NCBI GenBank assembly: GCA_031279895.1
Contig: JAITHR010000176.1
Span: 1 to 6,644 of the forward strand
Reading direction: 5' to 3'
DNA: 6,644 nt
Source of the DNA: Spirochaetaceae bacterium
GTDB taxonomy: Bacteria; Spirochaetota; Spirochaetia; Treponematales; Breznakiellaceae
Both the position numbers and the translations under genes were made by a program. Each line of letters opens with the position of its first letter. The stretch's first letter is position 1. This document shows positions 1 to 6,349 of this stretch, piece after piece. The notes beneath the pieces were generated by a model. That model was given only the letters and a program-made list of their open reading frames with translations, did no database searches and had not been told where the DNA came from.

Positions 1-1487
1 ACGCTTGCGCCGAACCCCAGCGGCGCGGTGAGGCCCGCCGCGATGTAGCCTATAAAACAGACCGACGCGACGGTCAGCGCGTAGGGTATCTGGGTTGTTA
101 CGTGGTTAATGTGCCCGCACCGTGCGCCGGTTGAGGAGAGTATCGTGGTGTCCGAGATGGGCGAGCAGTGGTCCCCGAATACCGAACCGGCCATGACCGC
201 GGAAAGGGCCGTAATCGAGAGGTGGGGCGCTACGATGTCGCAGATGTTAATGGTTATGGGGATGAGGATGCCGAAAGTTCCCCAGGCGGTGCCGGTTGAG
301 AACGCCAGGGCAGCGGAGACGAGAAACATAATCGCCGGAATGAGGGCCACCGGAAGGGAGGAGGCTTCCACCACGCCGGCCACATAGCGTCCGGTAACGA
401 GCAGGTCCCGGCACACGCCGCTTATGGTCCATGCCAGCGTAAGAATGACAATGGCGCCGACCATTGACTTGACCCCTTGGGTTACGGAGGCGAAAAACTC
501 CTTGAAACTGATGAGGCGCCGGGGTACGAAGAGGAGAAACGCCACGAAGAGCGCGCCGAACGCGCCCAGTGCCAGGGCGTAGCCGGCGGCGGTGTCGCCG
601 AACGCGGCGAAAAGGGTTTTGCGCGACCCGTCTTCCCGGGCATCCCAGTAGCCGCCGTACCATAGCATCGCAAGCACCGAGAAAAGCACGAGGAACGCCA
701 CCGGAATAAGGAGGTCCGTTACTTTGCCCTTGTCCGAGGCGGCGATGACCGAAAGCTCGTCGGCGCCGGAGGTTTCGGCGGATTCGGTTACGCCCGATTC
801 CCGCGCGCGCTTCTGCGCGGCCCGCATGGGGCCCCAGTCGGCTTTCGCGTTGAGGGACAGAAAGACCACCATAAAGAGCGTGAGGAGCGCGTAGAGGTTC
901 ATGGGAATCGCGCCCACAAAAGCCTGCATACCGGTTATGCCGGTTTCCGTAGGGTAATACGAAATCACCGACGCTGCCCAGGAGGAGATCGGCGCGATGA
1001 TGCACACCGGAGCCGCGGTCGCGTCAATCAGGTAGGCGAGTTTTTCCCGCGAGATTTTGTGCTGGTCAGTGACCGGTCGCATCACGGTGCCGACAGTAAG
1101 GCAGTTAAAGTAGTCGTCGATGAAGATGAGGACGCCCAGAAGCACCGTAACGAAACCGGCGCTCCGCTCGTTTTTAATCCGGCGGGAGGCCCACGCGCCG
1201 TAGGCTTTGGACCCGCCGGCTCTGGTGATAAGCGCGACCAGGGCGCCTAAGAGCGCGAGAAAGATAATCATCGCCGCGTTGTCCGGATCCGCGACTTTGG
1301 CGATCATAAGGTCAATCGCGGTGGTGAAGACCCCTAGGGCCCCCAGGCCCGCGGCGGAGCTGTAGATCGCGGCTCCCGAAAGAATGCCCATGATGAGGGA
1401 AAAAATGACTTCTTTTGTAATGAGCGCCAGGGCGATGGCGATGACAGGCGGCATCACGGACAGAATGCCGACTTCGATACTTTCCAT
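1..1487 (-). CDS. nhaC: NhaC-family Na+/H+ antiporter, 3' end beyond window
   Basis: A frame stays open from ATG at 1487 down to the window edge, giving 495 complete codons without a stop. It encodes a polytopic inner-membrane protein with many hydrophobic segments (about residues 11-45, 72-90, 110-131, 153-176, 195-213, 259-277, 302-321, 342-357, 378-397, 404-418, 468-486). Family marks are IDDYFN (123-128) followed by GTVMRPVTD (133-141), STGTAWGTFG (397-406), and GSVFGDHCSPISDTT (434-448) with its acidic and polar residues. These fit the NhaC/MleN-like exchangers (Pfam Na_H_antiporter), which exchange protons for Na+ or carry out coupled Na+/organic acid exchange. The substrate cannot be decided here. 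A GGAAG ribosome site at 1494-1498 sits 6 bases before the ATG, and the gene has its own promoter. Only a short C-terminal piece should be missing. A long alternative minus-strand frame inside 247-1005 is a shadow of this gene. Confidence 0.9.
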   Translation of the reverse strand, partial: MESIEVGILSVMPPVIAIALALITKEVIFSLIMGILSGAAIYSSAAGLGALGVFTTAIDLMIAKVADPDNAAMIIFLALLGALVALITRAGGSKAYGAWASRRIKNERSAGFVTVLLGVLIFIDDYFNCLTVGTVMRPVTDQHKISREKLAYLIDATAAPVCIIAPISSWAASVISYYPTETGITGMQAFVGAIPMNLYALLTLFMVVFLSLNAKADWGPMRAAQKRARESGVTESAETSGADELSVIAASDKGKVTDLLIPVAFLVLFSVLAMLWYGGYWDAREDGSRKTLFAAFGDTAAGYALALGAFGALFVAFLLFVPRRLISFKEFFASVTQGVKSMVGAIVILTLAWTISGVCRDLLVTGRYVAGVVEASSLPVALIPAIMFLVSAALAFSTGTAWGTFGILIPITINICDIVAPHLSITALSAVMAGSVFGDHCSPISDTTILSSTGARCGHINHVTTQIPYALTVASVCFIGYIAAGLTAPLGFGAS

Positions 1488-1518
1488 AAAAGACTTCCAA
1501 ACAAAAATAATTTTCCCT

Positions 1519-1547
1519 AGAATAACCCGGTATCTCCCCCCTGTCAA
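1519..1547 (-). promoter_or_regulatory. Sigma70-type promoter of the nhaC-like gene
   Basis: On the minus strand TTGACA (1547-1542) is followed after exactly 17 bases by TATTCT (1524-1519). The -35 is a perfect consensus and the -10 matches 4 of 6 positions, including the key first two and last bases. Transcription would start near 1512, giving a leader of about 25 bases that contains the GGAAG ribosome site. The promoter lies between the gene and the repeat array, so the antiporter is probably transcribed independently of the HD-GYP gene. Confidence 0.75.
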
Positions 1548-1566
1548 CCGCCGGCGGCGGAGGCAC

Positions 1567-1788
1567 ATAAGCGTCCTGATACGCGGCTCACAGCAGGCGG
1601 AGACCGCTTAGAAGCGCGGTACAGGTAGCCCGTTTAAAACCGCCGCAGCCTCCGGCTGTTCTATAAGCGTCCTGATACGCGGCTCACAGCGGACGAAAAC
1701 CGCTTAGAAGCGCGGTACAGGTAGCCCGTTTAAAACCGCCGCAGCCTCCGGCTGTTCTATAAGCGTCTTGATACGCGGCTCACAGCGG
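1567..1788. repeat. 96-bp tandem direct repeat, 2.3 copies
   Basis: Copies occupy 1567-1662, 1663-1758 and a partial 1759-1788. Copies 1 and 2 differ at only four positions, all A/G changes clustered near 1597-1604. Each copy begins with ATAAGCGTCCTGATACGCGG, contains CGCTTAGAAGCG (a small hairpin), and ends with CAGCCTCCGGCTG (1646-1658, 1742-1754). The array fills the intergenic region between the HD-GYP gene end and the nhaC promoter and contains no credible gene. Unlike CRISPR, the near-identical units adjoin directly, without unique spacers. Confidence 0.9.
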
Positions 1789-1842
1789 TCTTCGCGTACT
1801 TACAGCCGCAGCGCAGGAAGCTTATGAAACAGCCGGAGGCTG
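1742..1842. repeat. Inverted repeat / large hairpin capping the 96-bp array
   Basis: Arms 1742-1770 and 1814-1842 are each 29 bases and are reverse complements except for about four or five positions. The outer 15 bases (CAGCCTCCGGCTGTT with AACAGCCGGAGGCTG) pair perfectly. The right arm lies 12 bases beyond the stop codon of the HD-GYP gene, so its transcript would enter this hairpin directly. It could act as a 3' stabiliser or terminator, although no U-run follows it. Confidence 0.75.
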
Positions 1843-1854
1843 CGGAGACGGCGG

Positions 1855-2799
1855 CTAGAGGTCATGGATGAGGTCCATGAGTATTTCCTGGTTGTTTTCG
1901 CTGCCTTTTTTCACGAAGATGCCTTTTTTGTCGAGGAGGTCCACCGGCGTCCGGTCTTTGAGGAGGTCGTTCCGCGGGCTGTCTATGATACGCACCCGCG
2001 GTTTCAGACCGGACGCTTCGGTGATATACTCCACGACCCGCGCCGTGTCCCCGTTGGTAAGCTCCACGAGGGATCCGATGGGGTACATCCCTATAGCCTG
2101 GACAAAGTGTTTGACCACCGCCGGATCGAACTTGGTTTTGATGCCCGAAAGCAGGTGCTGGACCGCGATATGCCCGGGCATGGGCTTCCGGTAGGGGCGC
2201 TCGCTTATCATGGCGGCAAAGGCGTCGGCCACCGCGATAATCCGGGCCTCGATAAAGGTTTCCGGGCCTGAAAGACGATGGGGATAGCCGGTGCCGTTCC
2301 ACGCCTCGTGGTGCTGCATGGTAATGGCGGCCACGTCGTCAAAACAGCGCAGTTCCTTGGTGATAAAGCGGGAGGTTTGGAGGGGGTGGCTCAGGATGTA
2401 CTGGAGGTCCTGGCTTCCGAGGTTCGCCGGCTTATTCACCACCGTCTTCGGCACGTAGAGCATCCCGACGTCATGGAGGAGCGCCGCCTCTATGATTTTA
2501 CTCACCGAATAGAGGGACAGGTCCATGCGTTGCGCCAGGGCCGTGCCGAGAATGGCGGTATCAACCGCTTGTTTGGCCTGTATCTGGTTTTTTACTTTGG
2601 TGCCGATGATGAACTCAAGAAACTGCTTGTGGTTATGGTATATTTTGTTTGCGAACCCTTCCATGCAGTCGGGAACCACAAACTGGTTCAGTATGATTTT
2701 AATAAAAACAGCCTGAAGATCTGAAATCAAACTTAGATAATTTTGATACGACTCCTCATACGAGAGGTCGTCTGTCAAGGTATAACACAATTCTATCAT
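1855..2799 (-). CDS. HD-GYP domain protein (putative c-di-GMP phosphodiesterase)
   Basis: 314 residues from ATG at 2799. Residues 1-70 form a helical N-terminal region without a recognised sensor domain. An HD-GYP domain follows at about 70-240, and a typical C-terminal tail comes next (YPIGSLVELTNGDTARVVEY, 239-258). Visible motifs are LLHDVG (H109, D110), SHP (H138), QHHEAWNGTGYP (H163, H164, G171-Y172-P173) and AVADAF (D192). These proteins hydrolyse cyclic-di-GMP in the cytoplasm or act as its receptors. By eye, the first metal-ligand histidine of the family aligns with Q77, and the lysine of the usual HDIGK is methionine (M113), so activity is uncertain. No signal peptide or membrane segment is seen. 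An in-frame ATG at 2868 would add 23 residues, but it lies 3 bases after a TATAAT and has no ribosome site. The chosen start has only GGGG about 7 bases upstream. The stop abuts the repeat hairpin. Confidence 0.88.
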   Translation of the reverse strand: MIELCYTLTDDLSYEESYQNYLSLISDLQAVFIKIILNQFVVPDCMEGFANKIYHNHKQFLEFIIGTKVKNQIQAKQAVDTAILGTALAQRMDLSLYSVSKIIEAALLHDVGMLYVPKTVVNKPANLGSQDLQYILSHPLQTSRFITKELRCFDDVAAITMQHHEAWNGTGYPHRLSGPETFIEARIIAVADAFAAMISERPYRKPMPGHIAVQHLLSGIKTKFDPAVVKHFVQAIGMYPIGSLVELTNGDTARVVEYITEASGLKPRVRIIDSPRNDLLKDRTPVDLLDKKGIFVKKGSENNQEILMDLIHDL

Positions 2800-2870
2800 G
2801 GGATAACCCCGTGCCGGCTCATACCGCCTGCAACCGTACCGCTTGTTCGCATTTCCATCCCCATACATTC

Positions 2871-2876
2871 ATTATA
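2871..2876 (-). promoter_or_regulatory. Possible -10 box upstream of the HD-GYP gene
   Basis: A perfect TATAAT on the minus strand ends 71 bases before the ATG at 2799. No good -35 hexamer exists at 15-18 bases spacing (GGCGGC at 17), so this would be a weak or activator-dependent promoter. If real, it places the ATG at 2868 at or before the transcription start and supports the start at 2799. Confidence 0.35.
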
Positions 2877-3066
2877 TTGTTGCTACACGGTAAGCCGCCC
2901 TCCCCGGTCTTCAAGGGCTGGGGCTTTTTCAAAGGTGCGCTCCGGCTGGCCGGCTGCTCCTCCTCTTTGTATAGCATAGAAAAAATACCCGCCGCGTCCC
3001 TACGGAGCCCGGGCCGATTGTTACTTACTCTTTATGCTAACCTATCTTCATCCTACTGTCTAGGTC
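2877..3066. other. Gene-free stretch upstream of the HD-GYP gene
   Basis: I see no supported gene, RNA or strong promoter here. A 52-codon minus-strand frame (2977-2819) has no convincing ribosome site and an unnatural composition. On the plus strand, AAGCC and GGGGCTTTTT around 2891-2929 form only a poor, interrupted stem before the T-run, and nothing on that strand would need terminating. Confidence 0.5.
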
Positions 3067-3093
3067 CAGCCTCCGCAGCCTCCGCAGCCTCCG
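3067..3093. repeat. Three tandem copies of CAGCCTCCG
   Basis: CAGCCTCCG occurs at 3067-3075, 3076-3084 and 3085-3093, perfectly in tandem. The last copy runs into the palindrome CAGCCTCCGGCTG (3085-3097). Slippage of the palindrome's left half would produce this pattern. Confidence 0.85.
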
Positions 3094-3167
3094 GCTGTTT
3101 CATAAGCGTCTTGATACGCGCCTCTCAGCGGTCAACGTCCGCTTTGCCGCGGTATCAGGACGCTTAT
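3085..3167. repeat. Inverted repeat module (REPIN-like hairpin)
   Basis: The palindrome CAGCCTCCGGCTG (3085-3097) is followed by TTTCATAAGCGTCTTGATAC, with the ATAAGC module at 3102-3120. An inverted copy (CGCGGTATCAGGACGCTTAT, within 3147-3167) lies 26 bases later. The two modules pair over about 19 bases with few mismatches and would fold into a hairpin with a short loop. The same module is the building block of the repeats near 1570-1840 and 5920-5960. Confidence 0.75.
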
Positions 3168-3237
3168 AGAAAAAAGCTTCCCGCCCCGCGCCCCTCAGCA
3201 GTCGGCGTCCGCTTTGCCGCGGTATCAGGACGCTTAT
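3120..3237. repeat. Direct repeat, two 48-base copies with 70-base period
   Basis: 3120-3167 and 3190-3237 match at 44 of 48 positions, including 32 identical bases at the right end (3136-3167 and 3206-3237). The four differences are all transitions. A 22-base segment (3168-3189) separates the copies. Both carry the inverted CGCGGTATCAGGACGCTTAT module and stand just downstream of gatA in the direction of its transcription. Confidence 0.85.
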
Positions 3238-3239
3238 GA

Positions 3240-3256
3240 AACCGTCGGAGACGGTT
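3240..3256 (-). terminator. Hairpin fused to the gatA stop codon, possible terminator
   Basis: AACCGTC (3240-3246) and GACGGTT (3250-3256 on the other side of GGA) form a 7-bp stem with a 3-base loop. In the gatA transcript the stem begins with the last two bases of the UAA stop. It is followed by UCAUAAG instead of a U-tract, so it is not a classical intrinsic terminator. It may block RNA decay or assist termination. Confidence 0.4.
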
Positions 3257-4724
3257 AGGGGAAAAAGGATTTGTATGCCGGTGCGCGGGGGAAGGGGTGG
3301 GCCTGTTCATAGGATTCCGCGAGGTCAAGCAGCGTTCCCTCGGCATACATCGGGCCTAAAAGCTGTACGCCGACCGGCAGCCCCTCCTCAACGCCCACCG
3401 GAAAGGCAAGGGCCGGCAGACCGGCAAGGTTGGCGCAGCAGGTATACAGGTCAGCGGCTTTCTGGGCAAACGGCGAAAGCGCCGCGTCTCCCCGGCCAAA
3501 GGCCCTGGTGGGAAAAACCGGCATGAGGATCGCGTCGCATACCGCGGGCCCCTGCTGTTCGGCGCCGCCGAGAAGCGCCTCGAAGTTCCGCGTTATCCCG
3601 CTCCGTATCCGCTGCGCCCGCAGGTAGTAGCGGTCCTGAAAGCCGGAACGCAGCACGAAAGTCCCCAAAAGAATACGCAGCCTGACTTCCGGCCCCAAAC
3701 CCGCGTCCCGCGCCTTGTTGATAAGGTCCTCGGGGTTTTCGGCCCACTCCGGGCGCGTACCGTAGCGCACCCCGTCAAACCGCGCAAGGTTGGCGCTCGC
3801 TTCCGCGGTGGCGATGGTGTAATACGCGGGTACCCCGTAGGCAAGTCCCGGTATTTCCACGTCAAGAAGCCTATGCCCCAGGCCCGCAAGACGGCTTTTG
3901 GCGGTCTCAAAGCCCCGTTGCACCGCCTCTTCCAGCACGGCGGATTCCGGCGCGGCGCCGGATGTTCCGTCTGACGCAAGCGCGGCAATGGTTTCCGCGG
4001 AAAGCACCCCGATCGTCCTGGGCGTGTCTGACGCGGCGCCGTGCAAAGACGGCGCTGAGTCCGGCGGCTCACGGGAGGTCTGGTCCAGAGGGTCCCGGCC
4101 CCGAATAACGCGGAATACGGACCTGCACCGCGCAACGGTATCCGCGAGTATCCCGATAGTTTCAAGGCTTGAGGCATAGGCAACGAGGCCGAAGCGGGAA
4201 ACCGCCCCGTAGGTGGGCTTTAACCCAGCCACCCCGCAGAAAGCCGCGGGCTGGCGGACCGAGCCGCCCGTGTCGGTGCCCAGCGCGAAAGGAACAAGAC
4301 CCGCCGCGACCGCCGCTGCGGAACCGCCTGAGGACCCGCCCGCGACCCGCGTGGTATCCCAGGGATTGTTCGTGGTCTTGATAGCGGAATTGTCCGTTGA
4401 AGATCCCATGCCGAACTCGTCCAGATTGGTCTTTCCGGCCACGAACGCGCCCGCGTCCTCCAGCTTCCGCACTGCCGTCGCGGTATAGGGGGAGCGTAAA
4501 CCGGCAAGGAGTTTCGAGCCGCAGGTAAGGGAAAAGCCCTTCACCGCGATATTGTCTTTCACCCCGAACGGAAGCCCCGCGAGTTCGGAACCCGCGTCCG
4601 GCGCCGCGCGCGTCCCGCCGGCATCCCGCGTCCCGAACTCGATGAACGCGCCGATTTTCTCTTCCCAGGCCTTAAAATAGGAGAGAAACTCGTCGGACAG
4701 CATAGGGGCCCCGCTATAAGACAT
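3255..4724 (-). CDS. gatA: Glu-tRNA(Gln)/Asp-tRNA(Asn) amidotransferase subunit A
   Basis: 489 residues of the amidase-signature family. GatA hydrolyses glutamine and channels ammonia to GatB, which amidates mischarged Glu-tRNA(Gln). The catalytic triad is intact: K56 (GVKDNI), S131 in GGSSGGS and S155 in GTDTGGSVRQPA. Its spacing matches the triad of Staphylococcus aureus GatA (K79, S154, S178) with a constant offset of 23. Other GatA marks are DEFGMGSSTDNSA (102-114), AEASANLARFDGVRYG in the centre and NLAGLPALAFPVG near the end. The missing 23 residues correspond to the usual first helix. A stop just upstream in this frame rules out a longer protein. The ATG at 4724 overlaps gatC by 11 bases, suggesting translational coupling. 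A second in-frame ATG at 4703, preceded by AGCGGGG, is a possible alternative. No gatB lies downstream. Instead a repeat cluster begins at the stop codon. Confidence 0.96.
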   Translation of the reverse strand: MSYSGAPMLSDEFLSYFKAWEEKIGAFIEFGTRDAGGTRAAPDAGSELAGLPFGVKDNIAVKGFSLTCGSKLLAGLRSPYTATAVRKLEDAGAFVAGKTNLDEFGMGSSTDNSAIKTTNNPWDTTRVAGGSSGGSAAAVAAGLVPFALGTDTGGSVRQPAAFCGVAGLKPTYGAVSRFGLVAYASSLETIGILADTVARCRSVFRVIRGRDPLDQTSREPPDSAPSLHGAASDTPRTIGVLSAETIAALASDGTSGAAPESAVLEEAVQRGFETAKSRLAGLGHRLLDVEIPGLAYGVPAYYTIATAEASANLARFDGVRYGTRPEWAENPEDLINKARDAGLGPEVRLRILLGTFVLRSGFQDRYYLRAQRIRSGITRNFEALLGGAEQQGPAVCDAILMPVFPTRAFGRGDAALSPFAQKAADLYTCCANLAGLPALAFPVGVEEGLPVGVQLLGPMYAEGTLLDLAESYEQAHPFPRAPAYKSFFP

Positions 4725-5043
4725 TGGGGATTACCACGAAACCGCCGTCCCGCGCTCCGGCGTTGTCGAGCATGGCTTCCTGTAAGGACGCTAAGGAAGC
4801 GGGGGCGAACAGGGCGCCGTCGCCGTCTTCGCGGAAATAATCCGACGGAACGCGCTCCGAATCGCGGAACCCCGCTGTTTCAAGGCTGAAATCGGGAAAC
4901 GCGGCAGCGTCGCGGTCCGCTTCCTGCATAACGGCGAAAAATCCCAGCATCCGCTCAAAAGCCGGAAACGCGGCGGCCAGGGCATCGTCGTCCATGCTAA
5001 GACGGGCAAGACGGGCGGTTTCCTGTAAATCTTCGATAGTCAT
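4714..5043 (-). CDS. gatC: Glu-tRNA(Gln)/Asp-tRNA(Asn) amidotransferase subunit C
   Basis: 109 residues. GatC is the small subunit that wraps around GatA and GatB and stabilises the cytoplasmic complex. The N-terminus MTIEDLQETARLARL is the family's typical first helix. FERMLGFFAVMQEAD fits the second helix, and the C-terminal GGFVVIPNVL corresponds to the usual ending (D-G-F-F-x-V-P-x-V-L). The region at 62-90 is divergent and slightly longer than usual. I chose the ATG at 5043 because AGAGG (5051-5055) lies 7 bases upstream. The ATG at 5058 lacks a ribosome site and would add only five residues (MRGWR). The stop overlaps the start of gatA, and the secreted-protein gene ends 38 bases upstream, so the three genes probably form one transcript. 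Confidence 0.93.
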   Translation of the reverse strand: MTIEDLQETARLARLSMDDDALAAAFPAFERMLGFFAVMQEADRDAAAFPDFSLETAGFRDSERVPSDYFREDGDGALFAPASLASLQEAMLDNAGARDGGFVVIPNVL

Positions 5044-5081
5044 GCGCCATCCTCTCATAGGGCGCGGATAGTGTCAAGCCG

Positions 5082-5786
5082 CTATTCGTGCGCGGCGCGG
5101 CGGGCGGCGTCTATGATAAGGCGCAGGGTTTCCCTGTTCACCGGCTCGGAATTACTCTCAAGCGCGCCTTTCGCACCGGGAAGAATACTGGCGTTTACCT
5201 CGTCTACGGTATAAATCCGTATATAGGTGTACGTCTTCCCCTGTATCGTTACCTCTTTGGCGTACCTAAGGGCGTAGAGTTTTTTTATGTCGTTGTTGGA
5301 ATCGCTGTCAGACGGGAGCTGGCGCACCTCCACCGTTATATTCGCGTCGGTTCGGGAGAGGGTCTTTACCAGCGCCCGATAGGGGGTCTTAATCCTGATA
5401 ATGCCCATGATAGCGGTTGAAACAAAGTCAACCGTTACGCCCTCGTCGCTTCTCTGTACGATAGTTGCGGAGAGCCGGCTCTTTTTGCCGTTGTAGATGG
5501 CATCCTGATGTTCCAGATCCAGCAGCACCGCCGCAACCTGCCCGATACCCGCCTGATTAGTAAACACGTGGGCGTCGGTCTCAAGCCTGAACCAATTTTT
5601 TCCCAACGGGACGGCCTGCGCCGGACGAACCATTTGGGGACTGTTGAGGAGCGCGTCAAGCCGGCCCGTGGCTCCCGGCGCAAGGGCCGCGTTGTTCTGG
5701 GCGTATACCCCCGGAATTTCCCGCCAAAACAGCATAGCGCTCACGAAAAGGAAAAGAAAGAAAAAAAAGAAAGAACCCTGTTTCAT
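5082..5786 (-). CDS. Secreted/periplasmic protein of unknown function
   Basis: 234 residues from ATG at 5786. It starts with a clear Sec signal peptide: MKQG, a very hydrophobic Phe-rich core (5-21), and a likely signal peptidase I site after VYA (cut between A29 and Q30). No lipobox cysteine is present. The mature part of about 205 residues has no membrane segment. It contains alternating beta-type stretches (FRLETDAHVF, VAAVLLDLEHQDAIY, TVDFVSTAIMGIIRIKTPYR, KTYTYIRIYTVDEVNASILPG) and ends in a helix rich in Ala and Arg. The layout, with hydrophobic strands and a long final helix, is compatible with an SRPBCC/START-like ligand-binding fold, but that is a weak guess and I do not recognise the family. 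It is first in a probable operon with gatC and gatA. A TTG-initiated extension to 5861 would be translated from the repeat and would bury the signal peptide, so I reject it. Confidence 0.8.
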   Translation of the reverse strand: MKQGSFFFFFLFLFVSAMLFWREIPGVYAQNNAALAPGATGRLDALLNSPQMVRPAQAVPLGKNWFRLETDAHVFTNQAGIGQVAAVLLDLEHQDAIYNGKKSRLSATIVQRSDEGVTVDFVSTAIMGIIRIKTPYRALVKTLSRTDANITVEVRQLPSDSDSNNDIKKLYALRYAKEVTIQGKTYTYIRIYTVDEVNASILPGAKGALESNSEPVNRETLRLIIDAARRAAHE

Positions 5787-5792
5787 ACCCCC

Positions 5793-5821
5793 ACTATACC
5801 CTCTTTCACCTCTTCCCACAA
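5793..5821 (-). promoter_or_regulatory. Candidate promoter of the secreted protein-gatC-gatA operon
   Basis: TTGTGG (5821-5816) and TATAGT (5798-5793) are separated by 17 bases. The -10 matches 5 of 6 consensus positions and the -35 only 3 of 6. Initiation would fall at about the ATG at 5786, implying a leaderless mRNA. Alternatively AGAGGG (5799-5804), 12 bases before the ATG, is the ribosome site and the promoter lies further upstream in the repeat. The left edge of the foldback element touches the -35 box. Confidence 0.4.
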
Positions 5822-6349
5822 CCGTCTCCGACGGCTTCAGCATGGCCGCCTGTTGCTTCAAAGTAGTGCAACACCCTGTCCGGTTAGCAGGCTGGCTGCT
5901 GTGTAGGCGCGGCTACGCTCGCGCCGTCTCCGGCTGTTTCATAAGCTTCCTGATACCGCGGCAAACCACTCTCCGTCCCCTTAGCGCCGCGGCCCGCCCC
6001 AATGCTGCTACAGAGCGCGTAGATGCGTCCAAAGCGGAATTGACCGGTTCCGCCCTGCTATGATTCATGGCCGCGACAAACGGAAGCACTTCTGTTTCGG
6101 GCGGGTATCTTCCCGCTTTGGTGGGACGTTCGTCCAGAGTATTCGGGAGCCCGGCCAAGGTAAACGGGAGGTCGGCCAAAGTAGCCGTGAAACCGGCTGA
6201 AGGTGCGGAGAGACAGCGGAAGCGGGTTATGAAACCGTCCGCCGTTGCGCGAAGCGTAGCCGCGCCTAAGCTGTGCAAACCCGCTCACCGGACAGGGTGT
6301 TGCACTATTCGGAAACACCAGGCGGCCATGCTGAAACAGCCGGAGGCTG
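5822..6349. repeat. 528-bp foldback element with 123-base inverted arms
   Basis: Arm 5822-5944 is the reverse complement of arm 6227-6349, collinear with essentially no net gap. Perfect cores are 5836-5852 with 6319-6335 (17 bases), 5864-5884 with 6287-6307 (21 bases), 5904-5919 with 6253-6268 (16 bases), and TTTCATAA (5937-5944) with 6227-6234. Both arms end outward in a palindrome of the REP-like family (CCGTCTCCGACGG on the left, CAGCCGGAGGCTG on the right). The 282-base centre (5945-6226) holds no supported gene, only a module copy at 5941-5960 and a small GCGGAA/TTCCGC hairpin. Frames crossing the element (plus 6067-6381, minus 5913-6278) look like translated repeat. It resembles a MITE or foldback element, or two large composite REP units facing each other. 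Confidence 0.8.

Noticed and set aside
247..1005. 252-codon minus-strand frame
   Set aside because: It lies in a different frame from the NhaC-like gene, which is open across 1-1487 with clear family motifs. The shadow product is rich in Arg, Gly and His and has no recognisable domain.
1567..1788. CRISPR-like array
   Set aside because: The 96-bp units are contiguous and identical nearly throughout. There are no unique spacers and no cas gene in view.
2891..2929. Plus-strand intrinsic terminator (stem followed by TTTTT)
   Set aside because: The stem is only about five perfect base pairs before interruptions, and no plus-strand gene precedes it.
2819..2977. 52-codon minus-strand frame just upstream of the HD-GYP gene
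   Set aside because: It has no convincing ribosome site, runs through the TATAAT box and has a composition unlike a protein (Lys, Pro and Gly stretches, then random residues).
5044..5058. Upstream ATG at 5058 for gatC
   Set aside because: No ribosome site precedes it, whereas AGAGG is well spaced for the ATG at 5043, where GatC similarity begins.
5787..5861. Longer start (TTG at 5861) for the secreted protein
   Set aside because: The extra residues come from the repeat arm and would place 25 residues ahead of a typical signal peptide.
5913..6278. 121-codon minus-strand frame across the foldback centre
   Set aside because: Low-complexity Ala/Arg/Thr composition, both ends inside repeat arms, no ribosome site and no recognisable motif.
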